35,292 nucleotides of DNA from Candidatus Bathyarchaeota archaeon (lineage in GTDB: Archaea > Thermoproteota > Bathyarchaeia > 40CM-2-53-6 > RBG-13-38-9), in assembly GCA_007050885.1 (NCBI GenBank), contig SMYQ01000006.1, positions 1-35,292 on the forward strand, given 5' to 3'. Below, one piece after another: positions 1-8,079 of the stretch. Position numbers and translations under genes: made by a program. A model generated the notes under the pieces. That model did no database searches, was not told where the DNA came from, and saw only the letters and a list, made by a program, of their open reading frames with translations. Every line of letters begins with the position of its first letter. Position 1 is the first letter of the stretch.

Positions 1-888
1 ACAGTATTCAAGGCTCCAATAACATTTGATACCACAGGAATTGTGGCGTCAGTGAGAACTACCCTTCCCTCAACATTAGACATATCTGAAAGAATCAATT
101 TTTTTGATACAGGAATAGGATATCGGGAATATCGGCAATTGGATAAAAGGTTCGATAATTTTTGTGCTATTTATTATAATTGGGAAATATCTCATGGAGG
201 ATATTGTTGGATAATTCCTAAAAGAAACAATTTAGTGAATACCGGAATCCTAATTCTTTCAAATCGAAACGTAAATGCCAATTCTCTAAAAGATAGATTT
301 AGTTCATTTGTAAAAACAAATACTCATTTAGAGAAATCTAAATGCCTCAAATCAGAAATTGGCATTGTTCCACTACGGCATCCATTATTAAACGCAGTTT
401 CTGATGGATTAATTTCAATAGGCGATTCTGCATTTCACACTAATCCACTAAACGGTTATGGAATTGGTCCAGCCATGTTATCAGCAAAGATTGCTACAGA
501 AACAGCAATATTTTGTTTAGAAAATAGTAGATTCTCACGTAATGATCTTTGGAAATTCAATTATGACTACATGTTAAAACATGGTAAACGCTACATCACC
601 AATAAAATCATAAAAGATTTTCTTCAAACACTTAATCACGTAGAAGCAGAACATTTTTTCAGATCTTTAGGAATAAAAAGATTTTACAAATCAGGTAATT
701 TTATTAAAGAATTATCCAATTCAGATAAAATAAAATTATTATATAGTTTATCAAAAAGAAGATCTCTTTTTAATAAATTTTTAAAATTAATAATTAAAAT
801 AAAATCAGTATCATCACATTGTGATAAATATCCAAACAGCTATTTGGGATACAACTTTTGGTTAAATGAATTAACAAATAAATTATAG
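1..888 (+). CDS. Geranylgeranyl reductase family FAD-dependent oxidoreductase (5'-truncated)
   Basis: The reading frame is open from base 1, so the N-terminal FAD-binding Rossmann part lies outside the window. An internal GTG at 43 could mimic a start but is probably not the real one. What remains resembles the C-terminal half of flavoproteins of the geranylgeranyl reductase family. The segment GDSAFHTNPLNGYGIG (about bases 421-468) matches the family's second flavin-contacting motif, usually GDAA-x-NPL-x-G-x-GI. In archaea these enzymes saturate the isoprenoid chains of membrane lipids, but other family members act on different substrates. The C-terminal ~110 residues are Lys/Phe-rich and do not help identification. 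A 189-bp AT-rich gap follows, so the next gene is probably transcribed separately. Family assignment is moderately sure; substrate is unknown. Confidence 0.7.
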   Translation, partial: TVFKAPITFDTTGIVASVRTTLPSTLDISERINFFDTGIGYREYRQLDKRFDNFCAIYYNWEISHGGYCWIIPKRNNLVNTGILILSNRNVNANSLKDRFSSFVKTNTHLEKSKCLKSEIGIVPLRHPLLNAVSDGLISIGDSAFHTNPLNGYGIGPAMLSAKIATETAIFCLENSRFSRNDLWKFNYDYMLKHGKRYITNKIIKDFLQTLNHVEAEHFFRSLGIKRFYKSGNFIKELSNSDKIKLLYSLSKRRSLFNKFLKLIIKIKSVSSHCDKYPNSYLGYNFWLNELTNKL

Positions 889-1077
889 ATTAGGAATTAA
901 TAAAATCAAAGTTTTATCGATAAAAGTTTAACTAGTTCTATTATCAAGAGAGAAATTAGAGTGCAAATTTTATTGTATTAAATATGACACATGAATAAGT
1001 AGATAGACAACTACTAGATTCTAGAATTTAGACTCCTAAAAAGTAGCAAACATTACATAGGCATTTACATAATTATC

Positions 1078-1866
1078 ATGCCCTATATTTCAAGAAGAAC
1101 CTATCATAAAACTGGTATGATGCAAAAAATGCACGGCGCAGAACCCTATGATAAGATCGGAATATTACTTGATCTAGATGGCACAATTGTCAATTCAATG
1201 GTCCCCATGGAAGAGGGGTTTACATCAATATCATCAAAATTAGGTGTCAAAATAGATGATACACAACGCAGCAGAATAGGAAAAGATCTTAGAATCATAA
1301 TTGGCGGTCGGACTTCTAGATTCGCAGAGCTTAAATTCCTCTGGCGAATTGGCCGGATATTGAAACTTCCCTGGTGGAGAAGAATAATTCTGGTACTTGC
1401 ATCATATTCAAAACTTAAACAGATAGCTAGATCATCTCCACCTGTTAAAGGCGCTATCGAATCCATCAAAAAATTGAAGGAAAATCAAACCATCAGACTG
1501 GGACTAGTAACATCGAGAAGCCGCAAGGACGCAATTGAAAAACTTCGTAATTTAGATATTCTGGATTGTTTCGAGGCAATAGTCACTAGAGACGAAGCAA
1601 AAAGCTTCAAACCATCGGCAGAACAAGTTAGATTAGCAGCAAATATCCTCAACTTATCGACTGAACAATGCGTTCTTGTTGGAGACATGCCTACTGACAT
1701 AGAAGCAGCAAAACAAGCAAATGTAATTTCTGTCGCGGTAGACACTGGAATATTTAATGATGAAGTAAAATCATACAATCCAGACTTGATCATAAGCAGT
1801 GTAGCTGAGTTACCCGATTGGTTAGATAAGATTTCCGAACAAATGGTAAAAAAGTATACCAGTTAA
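1078..1866 (+). CDS. HAD-superfamily hydrolase, phosphoglycolate phosphatase-like
   Basis: This 262-aa protein carries the four HAD motifs in order. DLDGT is at residues 32-36 (nucleophile Asp32, acid Asp34), a TSR serine/threonine motif is near 141-143, a Lys in a KPS segment is near 177, and GDMPTDIEAA is near 202-211. The ~100 residues between motifs I and II form a helical cap as in subfamily I phosphatases. Such enzymes dephosphorylate small phosphorylated metabolites, and the substrate cannot be read from the sequence. The start is uncertain: ATG 1078 gives a 25-residue leader before the core, while Met14, Met15 or Met18 would give a more typical N-terminus. No clear Shine-Dalgarno is seen. 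glyS follows after 62 bp in the same direction. Confidence 0.85.
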   Translation: MPYISRRTYHKTGMMQKMHGAEPYDKIGILLDLDGTIVNSMVPMEEGFTSISSKLGVKIDDTQRSRIGKDLRIIIGGRTSRFAELKFLWRIGRILKLPWWRRIILVLASYSKLKQIARSSPPVKGAIESIKKLKENQTIRLGLVTSRSRKDAIEKLRNLDILDCFEAIVTRDEAKSFKPSAEQVRLAANILNLSTEQCVLVGDMPTDIEAAKQANVISVAVDTGIFNDEVKSYNPDLIISSVAELPDWLDKISEQMVKKYTS

Positions 1867-1928
1867 ATTACCTTAAATCTTTTAAAACTCTCTGATCTTC
1901 GTGAATATGCCGAATTAGTTGATATTCC

Positions 1929-3614
1929 ATGAGAAGTACTGATAAACATGATAAAGTCATTGAGCTTGCTCGGAGAAGAGGTTTTTTCTGGCCCTCCTAT
2001 GAGATATATGGGGGAGTAGGAGGGCTTCTAGACTTTGGTCCTCCAGGCGTAGCAGTAAAAAGAAAGATAGAAGACAAATGGCGAAAAATCTTTCTTAAAG
2101 AGCATGATTTTCTCGAAATAGAAACTCCAGTCATCACTCCTGAAAAAGTATTTCAAGCATCAGGACATATTGAACACTTCAAAGATCCGATGGCTGAATG
2201 TTCAAAATGTAAAAGAAAATATCGTGTAGACCACCTTTTAGCTGAAACTGGAGTATCCAACACAGAATCCATGAACCTTATTGAACTTGATAATCAAATA
2301 AAGAAAAAAGATGTATACTGCCAAGATTGTGGCGGACAACTTTCAAAATCCGATTATGTTCAAACCATGTTTAAAACAACCATAGGACCTTTCACAGATA
2401 ATATTGGATATGGAAGACCTGAGGCAGCTCAGGGAATATTTGTAAATTTTAAAAGACTACATGAAGTGATGAGAGATAAATTTCCTATAGGAATAGGTCA
2501 GATAGGTCATGCATTGAGAAATGAAATCTCTCCACGACAAGGGCCTGTCAGACTTAGAGAATTTACCATAATGGAATTTGAATTTTTTTTTGATCCAACT
2601 AGCCCTTCATGCCCAAGACTATCAGAAATCGAAGAAACAGAAATAACCCTAGTTCCGTTTACATCAAGAAAACCAGTATTAATTACTGTTAAGGATGCTC
2701 TAAAAAAGAAACTAATTCTAATGGAATGGATGGGGTACTTTATGGCCTTATCTCAGCAATTTATTTCTGAACTTGGGATTCCACCGGAAAAGCAAAGATT
2801 TTTGGAAAAGTCTCCTTCTGAGAGAGCACATTATTCTGACCAGACATTTGATCAAGAGATTTTATTAGATAGATGGGGATGGACTGAAGTTTCTGGTCAT
2901 GCATATAGAACATCTTATGACATTTCTAGACATATGGAATTTTCAGGCGTGGACATGAGCGTTTTTAAGCCACATTTGAAACCGATAGAGGTTCAAGAAA
3001 AGAAATTAATTCCAAAGGCAAATGTTTTGCGCAGTGATTTTGGAGATGATACAAATAAAATATTACAACTTTTAAAATCAGAAGATCTAACTAGAGTTCA
3101 AACTCAAATTAATCAGAAAGGCTCATACCAACTTGGAAAATATCTAGTAACAAGAGAGCATTTTGAGATAAAAACATCATCAAAGAAAGAAACTGGAAAA
3201 AGGATAATACCACATGTTATTGAACCAAGCTTTGGTGTTGATAGACTAGTATACTCGGCAATGGAGTTTGCATATTCAACAAAAGAGGATAGAGTGGTCT
3301 TAAGTTTGCCAAAATCCATTGTTCCTTTCGATGCTGTTGTCCTTCCTCTTATGACTAAAATAGAACTTATAGAGGAAACCAAGAAGATTTACACAAATCT
3401 TCAAAAATCAGGTCTCGAAACATACTACGATGAGACAGGATCAATTGGTAAACGGTATGCACGTTCCGACGAAATAGCTGTACCACTAGCCATAACAATA
3501 GATTATCAAACATTAGACGATGGTACAGTAACCATCAGAGATAGAGATACTTGGAAGCAACAAAGAGTTAACAAAGATGAATTAGTAACATTAATTAAAA
3601 ATCATATATCTTAA
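1929..3614 (+). CDS. glyS: Glycyl-tRNA synthetase, archaeal/eukaryotic type
   Basis: This 561-aa class II synthetase charges tRNA-Gly with glycine. Residues 17-40 hold the family N-terminal signature (RGFFWPSYEIYGG, then GLLDFGPPG). Cys91/Cys94 and Cys131/Cys134 form a zinc-knuckle-like pair inside the catalytic insertion. RPEAAQG is at 163-169. Motif 2 is at about 197-220 (RNEISPRQGPVR then REF and FEFF), and motif 3 is the EPSFGVDRL segment near residue 435. The last ~100 residues are the HGTP-type anticodon-binding domain. The segment near residue 335 reads GHAYRTSYD where many homologues have GIADR-x-YD; Arg and Tyr-Asp are kept, so this looks lineage-specific and not broken. Start ATG 1929 has no clear Shine-Dalgarno. 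A TTTTAAAA box about 45 bp upstream is a possible promoter. Confidence 0.95.
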   Translation: MRSTDKHDKVIELARRRGFFWPSYEIYGGVGGLLDFGPPGVAVKRKIEDKWRKIFLKEHDFLEIETPVITPEKVFQASGHIEHFKDPMAECSKCKRKYRVDHLLAETGVSNTESMNLIELDNQIKKKDVYCQDCGGQLSKSDYVQTMFKTTIGPFTDNIGYGRPEAAQGIFVNFKRLHEVMRDKFPIGIGQIGHALRNEISPRQGPVRLREFTIMEFEFFFDPTSPSCPRLSEIEETEITLVPFTSRKPVLITVKDALKKKLILMEWMGYFMALSQQFISELGIPPEKQRFLEKSPSERAHYSDQTFDQEILLDRWGWTEVSGHAYRTSYDISRHMEFSGVDMSVFKPHLKPIEVQEKKLIPKANVLRSDFGDDTNKILQLLKSEDLTRVQTQINQKGSYQLGKYLVTREHFEIKTSSKKETGKRIIPHVIEPSFGVDRLVYSAMEFAYSTKEDRVVLSLPKSIVPFDAVVLPLMTKIELIEETKKIYTNLQKSGLETYYDETGSIGKRYARSDEIAVPLAITIDYQTLDDGTVTIRDRDTWKQQRVNKDELVTLIKNHIS

Positions 3615-3717
3615 TCAAATTATTATCGATGAAACTCCTTGTTGCGTTCATTTTAAATTATAAATCGTACTCCAAATAATTGTTAAATAATACATCACAA
3701 TTGGGATTGAAGATATT

Positions 3718-4362
3718 TTGGAAAACGAAGCAACTGCAAAAAGAAGAATTCTCGGCCTCTGTCAAGATAATTCAAGAAATCAAGTGGAAATTATAAGAAA
3801 ACTTGCTCTTATGATTGATACCATTACTGACAAGAAAACTGATGAAATGAAAGACCATTACAAAGAAATGCTCAACATGATTGATGAGTCAGCGAAATCA
3901 AAGTTGAATATTCTTGATCAAATAGCATCTTTGGGACCATTTTTAATGAATCGTGAAGATTTTCTTAGATTGACTTTTAGACTTTCTGAAATAACTGACA
4001 ATATTGAAAGTGTTGCATTCAGGCTCATAAGTAGTAAAGAAAAGAAGATCCAAATAGATATGAAATATATGAAAGGGATATCACTACTTTCAAGTTTAAT
4101 CCTTGATGAGTCAACAAAGATGAGAGAAACACTAATGTCCCTCACGTTTAATCCAACAAAAGCTCTTGAAATGGCCTCTGTTGTTGAAGAAATTGAGAGG
4201 AAAATTGATAATGTTCAGAGGGAACTTGAAATAGAGATTATCACAACAAAATTGAATAGTTCCACTCTATTACTCAAAGATATAATTGAAAGACTTGAGA
4301 ATACAGCTGACATTATAATCAGTGTACTGGATCAAATAAGAGTACTTGCAGTTTCAACCTAA
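3718..4362 (+). CDS. DUF47/PhoU-like coiled-coil protein
   Basis: This 214-aa, almost entirely alpha-helical protein matches the DUF47 family (PhoU-like helical bundles, described as putative phosphate transport regulators). Typical features are the C-terminal half with an FNP-x-KALEMA segment, then VVEEIERKID-x-VQRELE, and a final helix with ERLENTADII. Family members are commonly encoded next to Pit-type phosphate permeases, but no transporter gene is near here. The neighbour is endA, 16 bp downstream, and co-transcription is likely. The start is TTG 3718, with a GGGA element about 12 nt upstream. A TTTAAATTATAAAT stretch near 3652-3665 is a plausible TATA region. The regulatory role is known only from family context and may differ in this stand-alone copy. 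Confidence 0.75.
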   Translation: MENEATAKRRILGLCQDNSRNQVEIIRKLALMIDTITDKKTDEMKDHYKEMLNMIDESAKSKLNILDQIASLGPFLMNREDFLRLTFRLSEITDNIESVAFRLISSKEKKIQIDMKYMKGISLLSSLILDESTKMRETLMSLTFNPTKALEMASVVEEIERKIDNVQRELEIEIITTKLNSSTLLLKDIIERLENTADIIISVLDQIRVLAVST

Positions 4363-4378
4363 CAATGGCGACTCATAA

Positions 4379-4930
4379 ATGATTGAAGCAGAACTCATGG
4401 GATCCAGACTTGTTATCTGGAACATAGAAGATGGAATAAAACTTTATGAATCAGGATTCTTTGGAAAGCCCGTAGGAATACCCAAACCTAAACCTGGTCA
4501 AAAATTTGAATCACCTCTTATGCTTGACTTAATGGAAGGCATTTATCTCTTTGAAAAGAAGATGCTAAAAATTAGAAATGCATCTTCAAAAAAGATAGTT
4601 AACAGAAAGGCTCTTATCAAAATTGCTTGCACTACCTATAAAGAATTCGAAAATGGATACTGCGTCTATAAAGATCTTAGAGAAAAAGGATATGTTGTTA
4701 CGCCAGGAATAAAATTTGGAGCCGACTTTGCAGTCTATCAGCATGGCCCTGGAATAGATCATGCCCCATTCATAATATCAGTAATGAAAAGAAAAGATAA
4801 AATGGGAACTTTCGATATCGTCTTGGCCGGTAGACTTGCGACCACCGTAAGAAAACAATTCATAATTTCTATACCTAGAACTAAATCAAAAGAAAATGAT
4901 TACCTCGTCTTTAAATGGTTTAGAGCTTGA
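4379..4930 (+). CDS. endA: tRNA-splicing endonuclease EndA
   Basis: This 183-aa protein has the length of single-domain archaeal splicing endonucleases (the homotetrameric type). They cut bulge-helix-bulge motifs in pre-tRNA and pre-rRNA. The catalytic triad is visible: Tyr120 in FGADFAVY, His128 in GIDHAPF and Lys159 in TVRKQF, with the usual spacing. The region before residue 85 is the N-terminal domain, with the LMLDLMEGIYLFEK helix. It lies 16 bp after the DUF47 gene and is probably the last gene of a short rightward unit. A GC-containing hairpin followed by T residues lies just downstream (4944-4957), and the next gene is convergent. EndA implies intron-bearing tRNA genes elsewhere in this genome. 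Confidence 0.95.
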   Translation: MIEAELMGSRLVIWNIEDGIKLYESGFFGKPVGIPKPKPGQKFESPLMLDLMEGIYLFEKKMLKIRNASSKKIVNRKALIKIACTTYKEFENGYCVYKDLREKGYVVTPGIKFGADFAVYQHGPGIDHAPFIISVMKRKDKMGTFDIVLAGRLATTVRKQFIISIPRTKSKENDYLVFKWFRA

Positions 4931-4943
4931 AATTCAGCCATAT

Positions 4944-4957
4944 GAAGTGGGCACTTC
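4944..4957 (+). terminator. Candidate hairpin terminator after endA
   Basis: GAAGTG and CACTTC form a perfect 6-bp inverted repeat with a GG centre, followed at once by TTTATT on the + strand. It sits in the 62-bp gap between two convergent genes. The loop is very tight, so the effective stem is probably 5 bp. Archaeal termination depends mainly on the T-run, so this is suggestive only. Confidence 0.4.
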
Positions 4958-4992
4958 TTTATTAGAATCGGGATTTAATATTCATACAAAGA

Positions 4993-6507
4993 TTATTTCT
5001 TTCTGAATGATGGTCGATAGCACGGTCCATAAATTATCAATCCATCACTCCCTTCATAATCTAATCGTCGTGTCACACATTCGAGCTCTATTTTGGGTTT
5101 CAGTTCGTCAACATCAGCATCAACTATAAACACTTTCCCATTTTTTAATGTACTACTATTGAAAATCTTCTGTTGGCGAGTACATAGTTTTTTCAGTCTT
5201 GCTTTAATGGGTAATTTAATTTTATCAAGATTACCCGTGCATTCAAAATTAAGACATCTACTACGTACTGGATAATAGACTCTATTACATGAGGAACAGA
5301 TAATTACATCGATTGATTTTTTGCCTATGGGTTCGATATATCCAACAAGTCTAGGATATTCTAATCTGATTTTTTCTCTTCCCGTCCTCTCTTTTAGATA
5401 ACGGGCATATGTTTTGAAATCTACCTCTTTCCTTCGTTGGATATAATCTTGAACACCCAGAACAGTTTTCCGTTTTTTATTAATTTCTTTTCCAACTTTT
5501 AGCCATGTTGCTATCGTATATGCTCCTGATCCATAAGATACAGCTAGAATGTCATCTCCAGCTTTTGCCTTGTCAAGAATTGTTGCTATGGCTATGGGGG
5601 TAGACGCTGCATAGGTATTTCCTGTTTCCAGAACTGTTAGCCAAGGTTTCACCTTTGTCTCAATATCTTCTTTAGATATTTTCAATCTATCTCGGACATT
5701 AGGATCACATCCAACTTTAATTTTGGGTTGAGCCAAGGCCTTACAGACTTTTAATGGCATATAACCAGAAGGTTGATGGAAAGTGATATGCTCAAAATCA
5801 GATATTTTCATATTAGGATGACGTCTCAATAACTCTTCCATCGCTCCAATTACTGCATTTGTATAGACTTCCACAGTTGTCCTTCCATGATGTTTGGGTA
5901 CCAGCATCTCGTCTCTCCTCCAGAAATCAAGGGAGAGAGTAGAATAAGGCGCCATATCTCGTATTGTCGCGATAAGATTTTTTTTACCTAAAACAAATGC
6001 GGCAGCACCGGCTCCAGCGCTATATTCTAAAGCATCTTTTACGGGTGCTTGAGATAAGTCCGATCCGATAGCAATACCATAATCTATAATACCAGCTTTT
6101 ATTTGACTCATGACATAATTCACTGCTTGCATTCCAGCATTACATGCGCCCTCTAGATCTGCAACGAAGACATTTTCTCCAATACCAGAAAAAGATGCAA
6201 CATGTCTTGCTGCAAGACCTACAGCATATGGCTTGGATTCGGTTCCTAATGCAACAGACCCTATTTTCATAGGATCTATTCCTGACATTGTGATAGCATT
6301 CTCAGCAGCTTCCGTTGCTAGTGTTGTGGTATCTTCTGAGGAGTTTGCGATAGATTTGTATTGAAGTAATAATCCATTCCTGATTTTGGATAGAAGTTCT
6401 TCAATATCTTTCCTTCTACCTTCACGTTTTCTTACGATAGTTTCTGTTGCTACTCTTTCGAGTGGTATGCAAACACCATACCCCATTATGCCTACGTTAT
6501 CAACCAT
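4993..6507 (-). CDS. mvaS: HMG-CoA synthase with C-terminal DUF35-like Zn-ribbon/OB region
   Basis: Residues ~1-350 are an archaeal HMG-CoA synthase, which condenses acetyl-CoA and acetoacetyl-CoA in the mevalonate route to isoprenoid lipids. Visible catalytic residues are Glu90 (GTESKPYAVG), the acylated Cys122 (EGACNAGM) and His244 (FHQPSGYM). From ~355 the protein continues for 150 residues with a zinc ribbon (Cys404, Cys407, Cys418, Cys423) and a beta-rich tail resembling DUF35. DUF35 is normally a separate small protein bridging thiolase and HMG-CoA synthase in archaea. No thiolase gene is adjacent. The frame can be opened to a TTG at 6543, but ATG 6507 is preferred: GGGGGA lies about 10 nt upstream, the conserved fold begins at once, and a TATA-like box at 6558-6567 places the transcript start near 6537, downstream of the TTG. 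Confidence 0.9.
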   Translation of the reverse strand: MVDNVGIMGYGVCIPLERVATETIVRKREGRRKDIEELLSKIRNGLLLQYKSIANSSEDTTTLATEAAENAITMSGIDPMKIGSVALGTESKPYAVGLAARHVASFSGIGENVFVADLEGACNAGMQAVNYVMSQIKAGIIDYGIAIGSDLSQAPVKDALEYSAGAGAAAFVLGKKNLIATIRDMAPYSTLSLDFWRRDEMLVPKHHGRTTVEVYTNAVIGAMEELLRRHPNMKISDFEHITFHQPSGYMPLKVCKALAQPKIKVGCDPNVRDRLKISKEDIETKVKPWLTVLETGNTYAASTPIAIATILDKAKAGDDILAVSYGSGAYTIATWLKVGKEINKKRKTVLGVQDYIQRRKEVDFKTYARYLKERTGREKIRLEYPRLVGYIEPIGKKSIDVIICSSCNRVYYPVRSRCLNFECTGNLDKIKLPIKARLKKLCTRQQKIFNSSTLKNGKVFIVDADVDELKPKIELECVTRRLDYEGSDGLIIYGPCYRPSFRKK

Positions 6508-6557
6508 GAAACAAAATCCCCCGTCTGATTGTGAATGTGACAAATCTATATTAGAAG

Positions 6558-6567
6558 CATATAATGA
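6558..6567 (-). promoter_or_regulatory. Candidate TATA box for the HMG-CoA synthase gene
   Basis: On the minus strand the sequence reads CATTATATGC, centred about 55 bp before the ATG at 6507. With the usual 25-bp spacing, transcription would begin near 6537 and give a leader of about 30 nt that contains the GGGGGA ribosome-binding site. Assigned by pattern only. Confidence 0.4.
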
Positions 6568-6794
6568 TTGTTTTCATGGATTAAATCTTCTAGATTTTGT
6601 CAGATACCATATCGATAAAACAATTCTAATAATTGAATAATTCAAAATAAATGATTTGAAGAAAGCTTATTTTTCTTATTCTTTATTTGATTCCAATATC
6701 AGACATAAAACATTACCAATTAAGCCTTTTATTGATATTATTCTGGCAAAAGTTAATAGACTAATGCAAGAAAGTGTAATATGGTAGATTTCAA

Positions 6795-7139
6795 TTGAGC
6801 AAAAAACATAGTGAATCCATTCCAACTCAAAAATTGACAGGTATGCAAGTTGTTGACTCAAGAGGAGCGATAATTGGTAGCGTTAAAGATTTGGCAATTA
6901 ATCCTAAAGACAGAGAAGTTTTCTTACTGATCGAAACAAAAGAAGGAGACAACCTAGAAATTTCCTTGACTGATGTTAGCTCCATAGAGGACGTAATACT
7001 TTTGTCCAAATCCGAATCGCAACCATCAACTCCACCTATACCAACTCAAACTACTGCTACAACTATTGCATGTAGGTCGTGTGGCACATCTTTACCAGCA
7101 CATGCAAAGTTTTGTGCTAAATGTGGTTCACATCTATAA
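6795..7139 (+). CDS. PRC-barrel domain protein with C-terminal zinc ribbon
   Basis: This 114-aa protein has two parts. Residues 12-70 resemble a PRC-barrel, with a GMQVVDSRGAIIGSVKDL opening, a middle strand FLLIETKEGDNLEI and the closing SSIEDVILL. The same fold occurs in the photosynthetic reaction centre H subunit and in RimM. Residues 93-112 form a zinc-ribbon tail with Cys93-x2-Cys96 and Cys107-x2-Cys110, as found at the end of many archaeal proteins. A Ser/Thr/Pro-rich linker (72-90) joins them. Function is unknown; small archaeal PRC-barrel proteins have been linked to RNA processing and to cell division, so either is possible. The start is TTG 6795, because the ATG 14 nt earlier runs into a stop after five codons. 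The gene stands alone between opposing genes. Confidence 0.8.
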   Translation: MSKKHSESIPTQKLTGMQVVDSRGAIIGSVKDLAINPKDREVFLLIETKEGDNLEISLTDVSSIEDVILLSKSESQPSTPPIPTQTTATTIACRSCGTSLPAHAKFCAKCGSHL

Positions 7140-7161
7140 TAATAGCCTCAAACGTAAAAGT

Positions 7162-7953
7162 TTAGAGAACTGCATCCTTCATAGCATTCCAACAATTGCA
7201 TGTAGCTGCTTGGGATATTTTTGGTATGGTTAAAGCAAAAAGTTTCTTTGTTTTTTCTACATTAGATTTCATGACATTCAATATTTCATCAACACTAACG
7301 GGTTTATCTGCCCAAACATCATAATCAGTAACCAGTGCTAAAGACCCATAACAAATCTCCATCTCTCGAGCGAGCACACACTCAGGATATACGGTCATAC
7401 CAACAACATCAGCCCCCCATTGACGGAACATACGACTTTCTGCTCTCGTTGAGAATCGTGGACCTTCTATACAGACATAAGTTCCTCCAAGTTTTATCGG
7501 AATGTGTTGTGATTTACCTTCATTGACTAAAAGAGTGTTGAGTTCAGGGCAGAATGGATCCGCCGCTGAAATATGACACACTTGACCTCCTTCATAAAAC
7601 GTACTAGGACGTAATTTGGTTCTGTCAATAAATTGATCTAATACTAGAATATCCCCTGGTTTATGTTTCTCTGAAAGTGAACCACAAGCATTTGATGATA
7701 ATATTCGTTTAACTCCCAGTTCTTTTAATGCCCAAATATTCGCCCTATAATTTACATTATGTGCAGGTAATTGGTGACCACGTCCATGTCTTGGAAGAAA
7801 TACAATCTTTCGTTCCAAATATACTCCAATTTTTAAAATGTCACTCGTTCTTCCGTATGGAGTCCAAACTTTAAGATCATTAACATCTTCCAATAGATCT
7901 TGATCGTAAAGTCCTGAACCTCCTATAATCGCTATTTCCGCAGTGAACTTCAT
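7162..7953 (-). CDS. mtnP: S-methyl-5'-thioadenosine phosphorylase
   Basis: This 263-aa enzyme of the type-2 nucleoside phosphorylase family cleaves methylthioadenosine to adenine and 5-methylthioribose-1-phosphate, recycling the by-product of polyamine synthesis. Evidence is the N-terminal GGSGLYD, the phosphate-binding LPRHGRGH, NYRANI, EGPRFSTRAE and the base-recognition segment TDYDVW. In this family two Asp residues in that segment favour 6-aminopurines, hence adenine and not hypoxanthine. The C-terminus has a Cys252-Asn-Cys254 pair, like the CxC disulfide motif of hyperthermophilic archaeal homologues. A phosphoribosyltransferase gene is divergent 126 bp away. A TTTTATAG box about 28 bp before the ATG suggests a leaderless transcript. 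Confidence 0.93.
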   Translation of the reverse strand: MKFTAEIAIIGGSGLYDQDLLEDVNDLKVWTPYGRTSDILKIGVYLERKIVFLPRHGRGHQLPAHNVNYRANIWALKELGVKRILSSNACGSLSEKHKPGDILVLDQFIDRTKLRPSTFYEGGQVCHISAADPFCPELNTLLVNEGKSQHIPIKLGGTYVCIEGPRFSTRAESRMFRQWGADVVGMTVYPECVLAREMEICYGSLALVTDYDVWADKPVSVDEILNVMKSNVEKTKKLFALTIPKISQAATCNCWNAMKDAVL

Positions 7954-7976
7954 GAGATCATATTTTCGGTCACGAT

Positions 7977-7985
7977 CTATAAAAG
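7977..7985 (-). promoter_or_regulatory. Candidate TATA box for mtnP (leaderless spacing)
   Basis: The minus strand reads CTTTTATAG, centred about 28 bp before the mtnP ATG at 7953. That spacing puts the transcript start at or next to the start codon. No Shine-Dalgarno is visible before this ATG, which is consistent with leaderless translation. Confidence 0.45.
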
Positions 7986-8018
7986 TTCAAGCTAACACGT
8001 ATTATCAATAGAGGAATA

Positions 8019-8030
8019 CTTATTATAATT
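8019..8030 (+). promoter_or_regulatory. Candidate TATA box for the phosphoribosyltransferase gene
   Basis: CTTATTATAATT lies about 55 bp before the ATG at 8080, which would give a leader of roughly 30 nt. Together with the mtnP box it makes this 126-bp gap a divergent promoter region. Several AT-rich alternatives exist nearby, so confidence is low. Confidence 0.3.
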
Positions 8031-8079
8031 TAATTAACTTTGAGACAATCTGTGTAAATCATATAATTATTCCAGTGAG

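Noticed and set aside
6508..6794. Possible small genes in the gap between the HMG-CoA synthase and the PRC-barrel gene
   Set aside because: The short frames on both strands here have no ribosome-binding site or domain pattern and are very AT-rich; the region is better explained as a divergent promoter.
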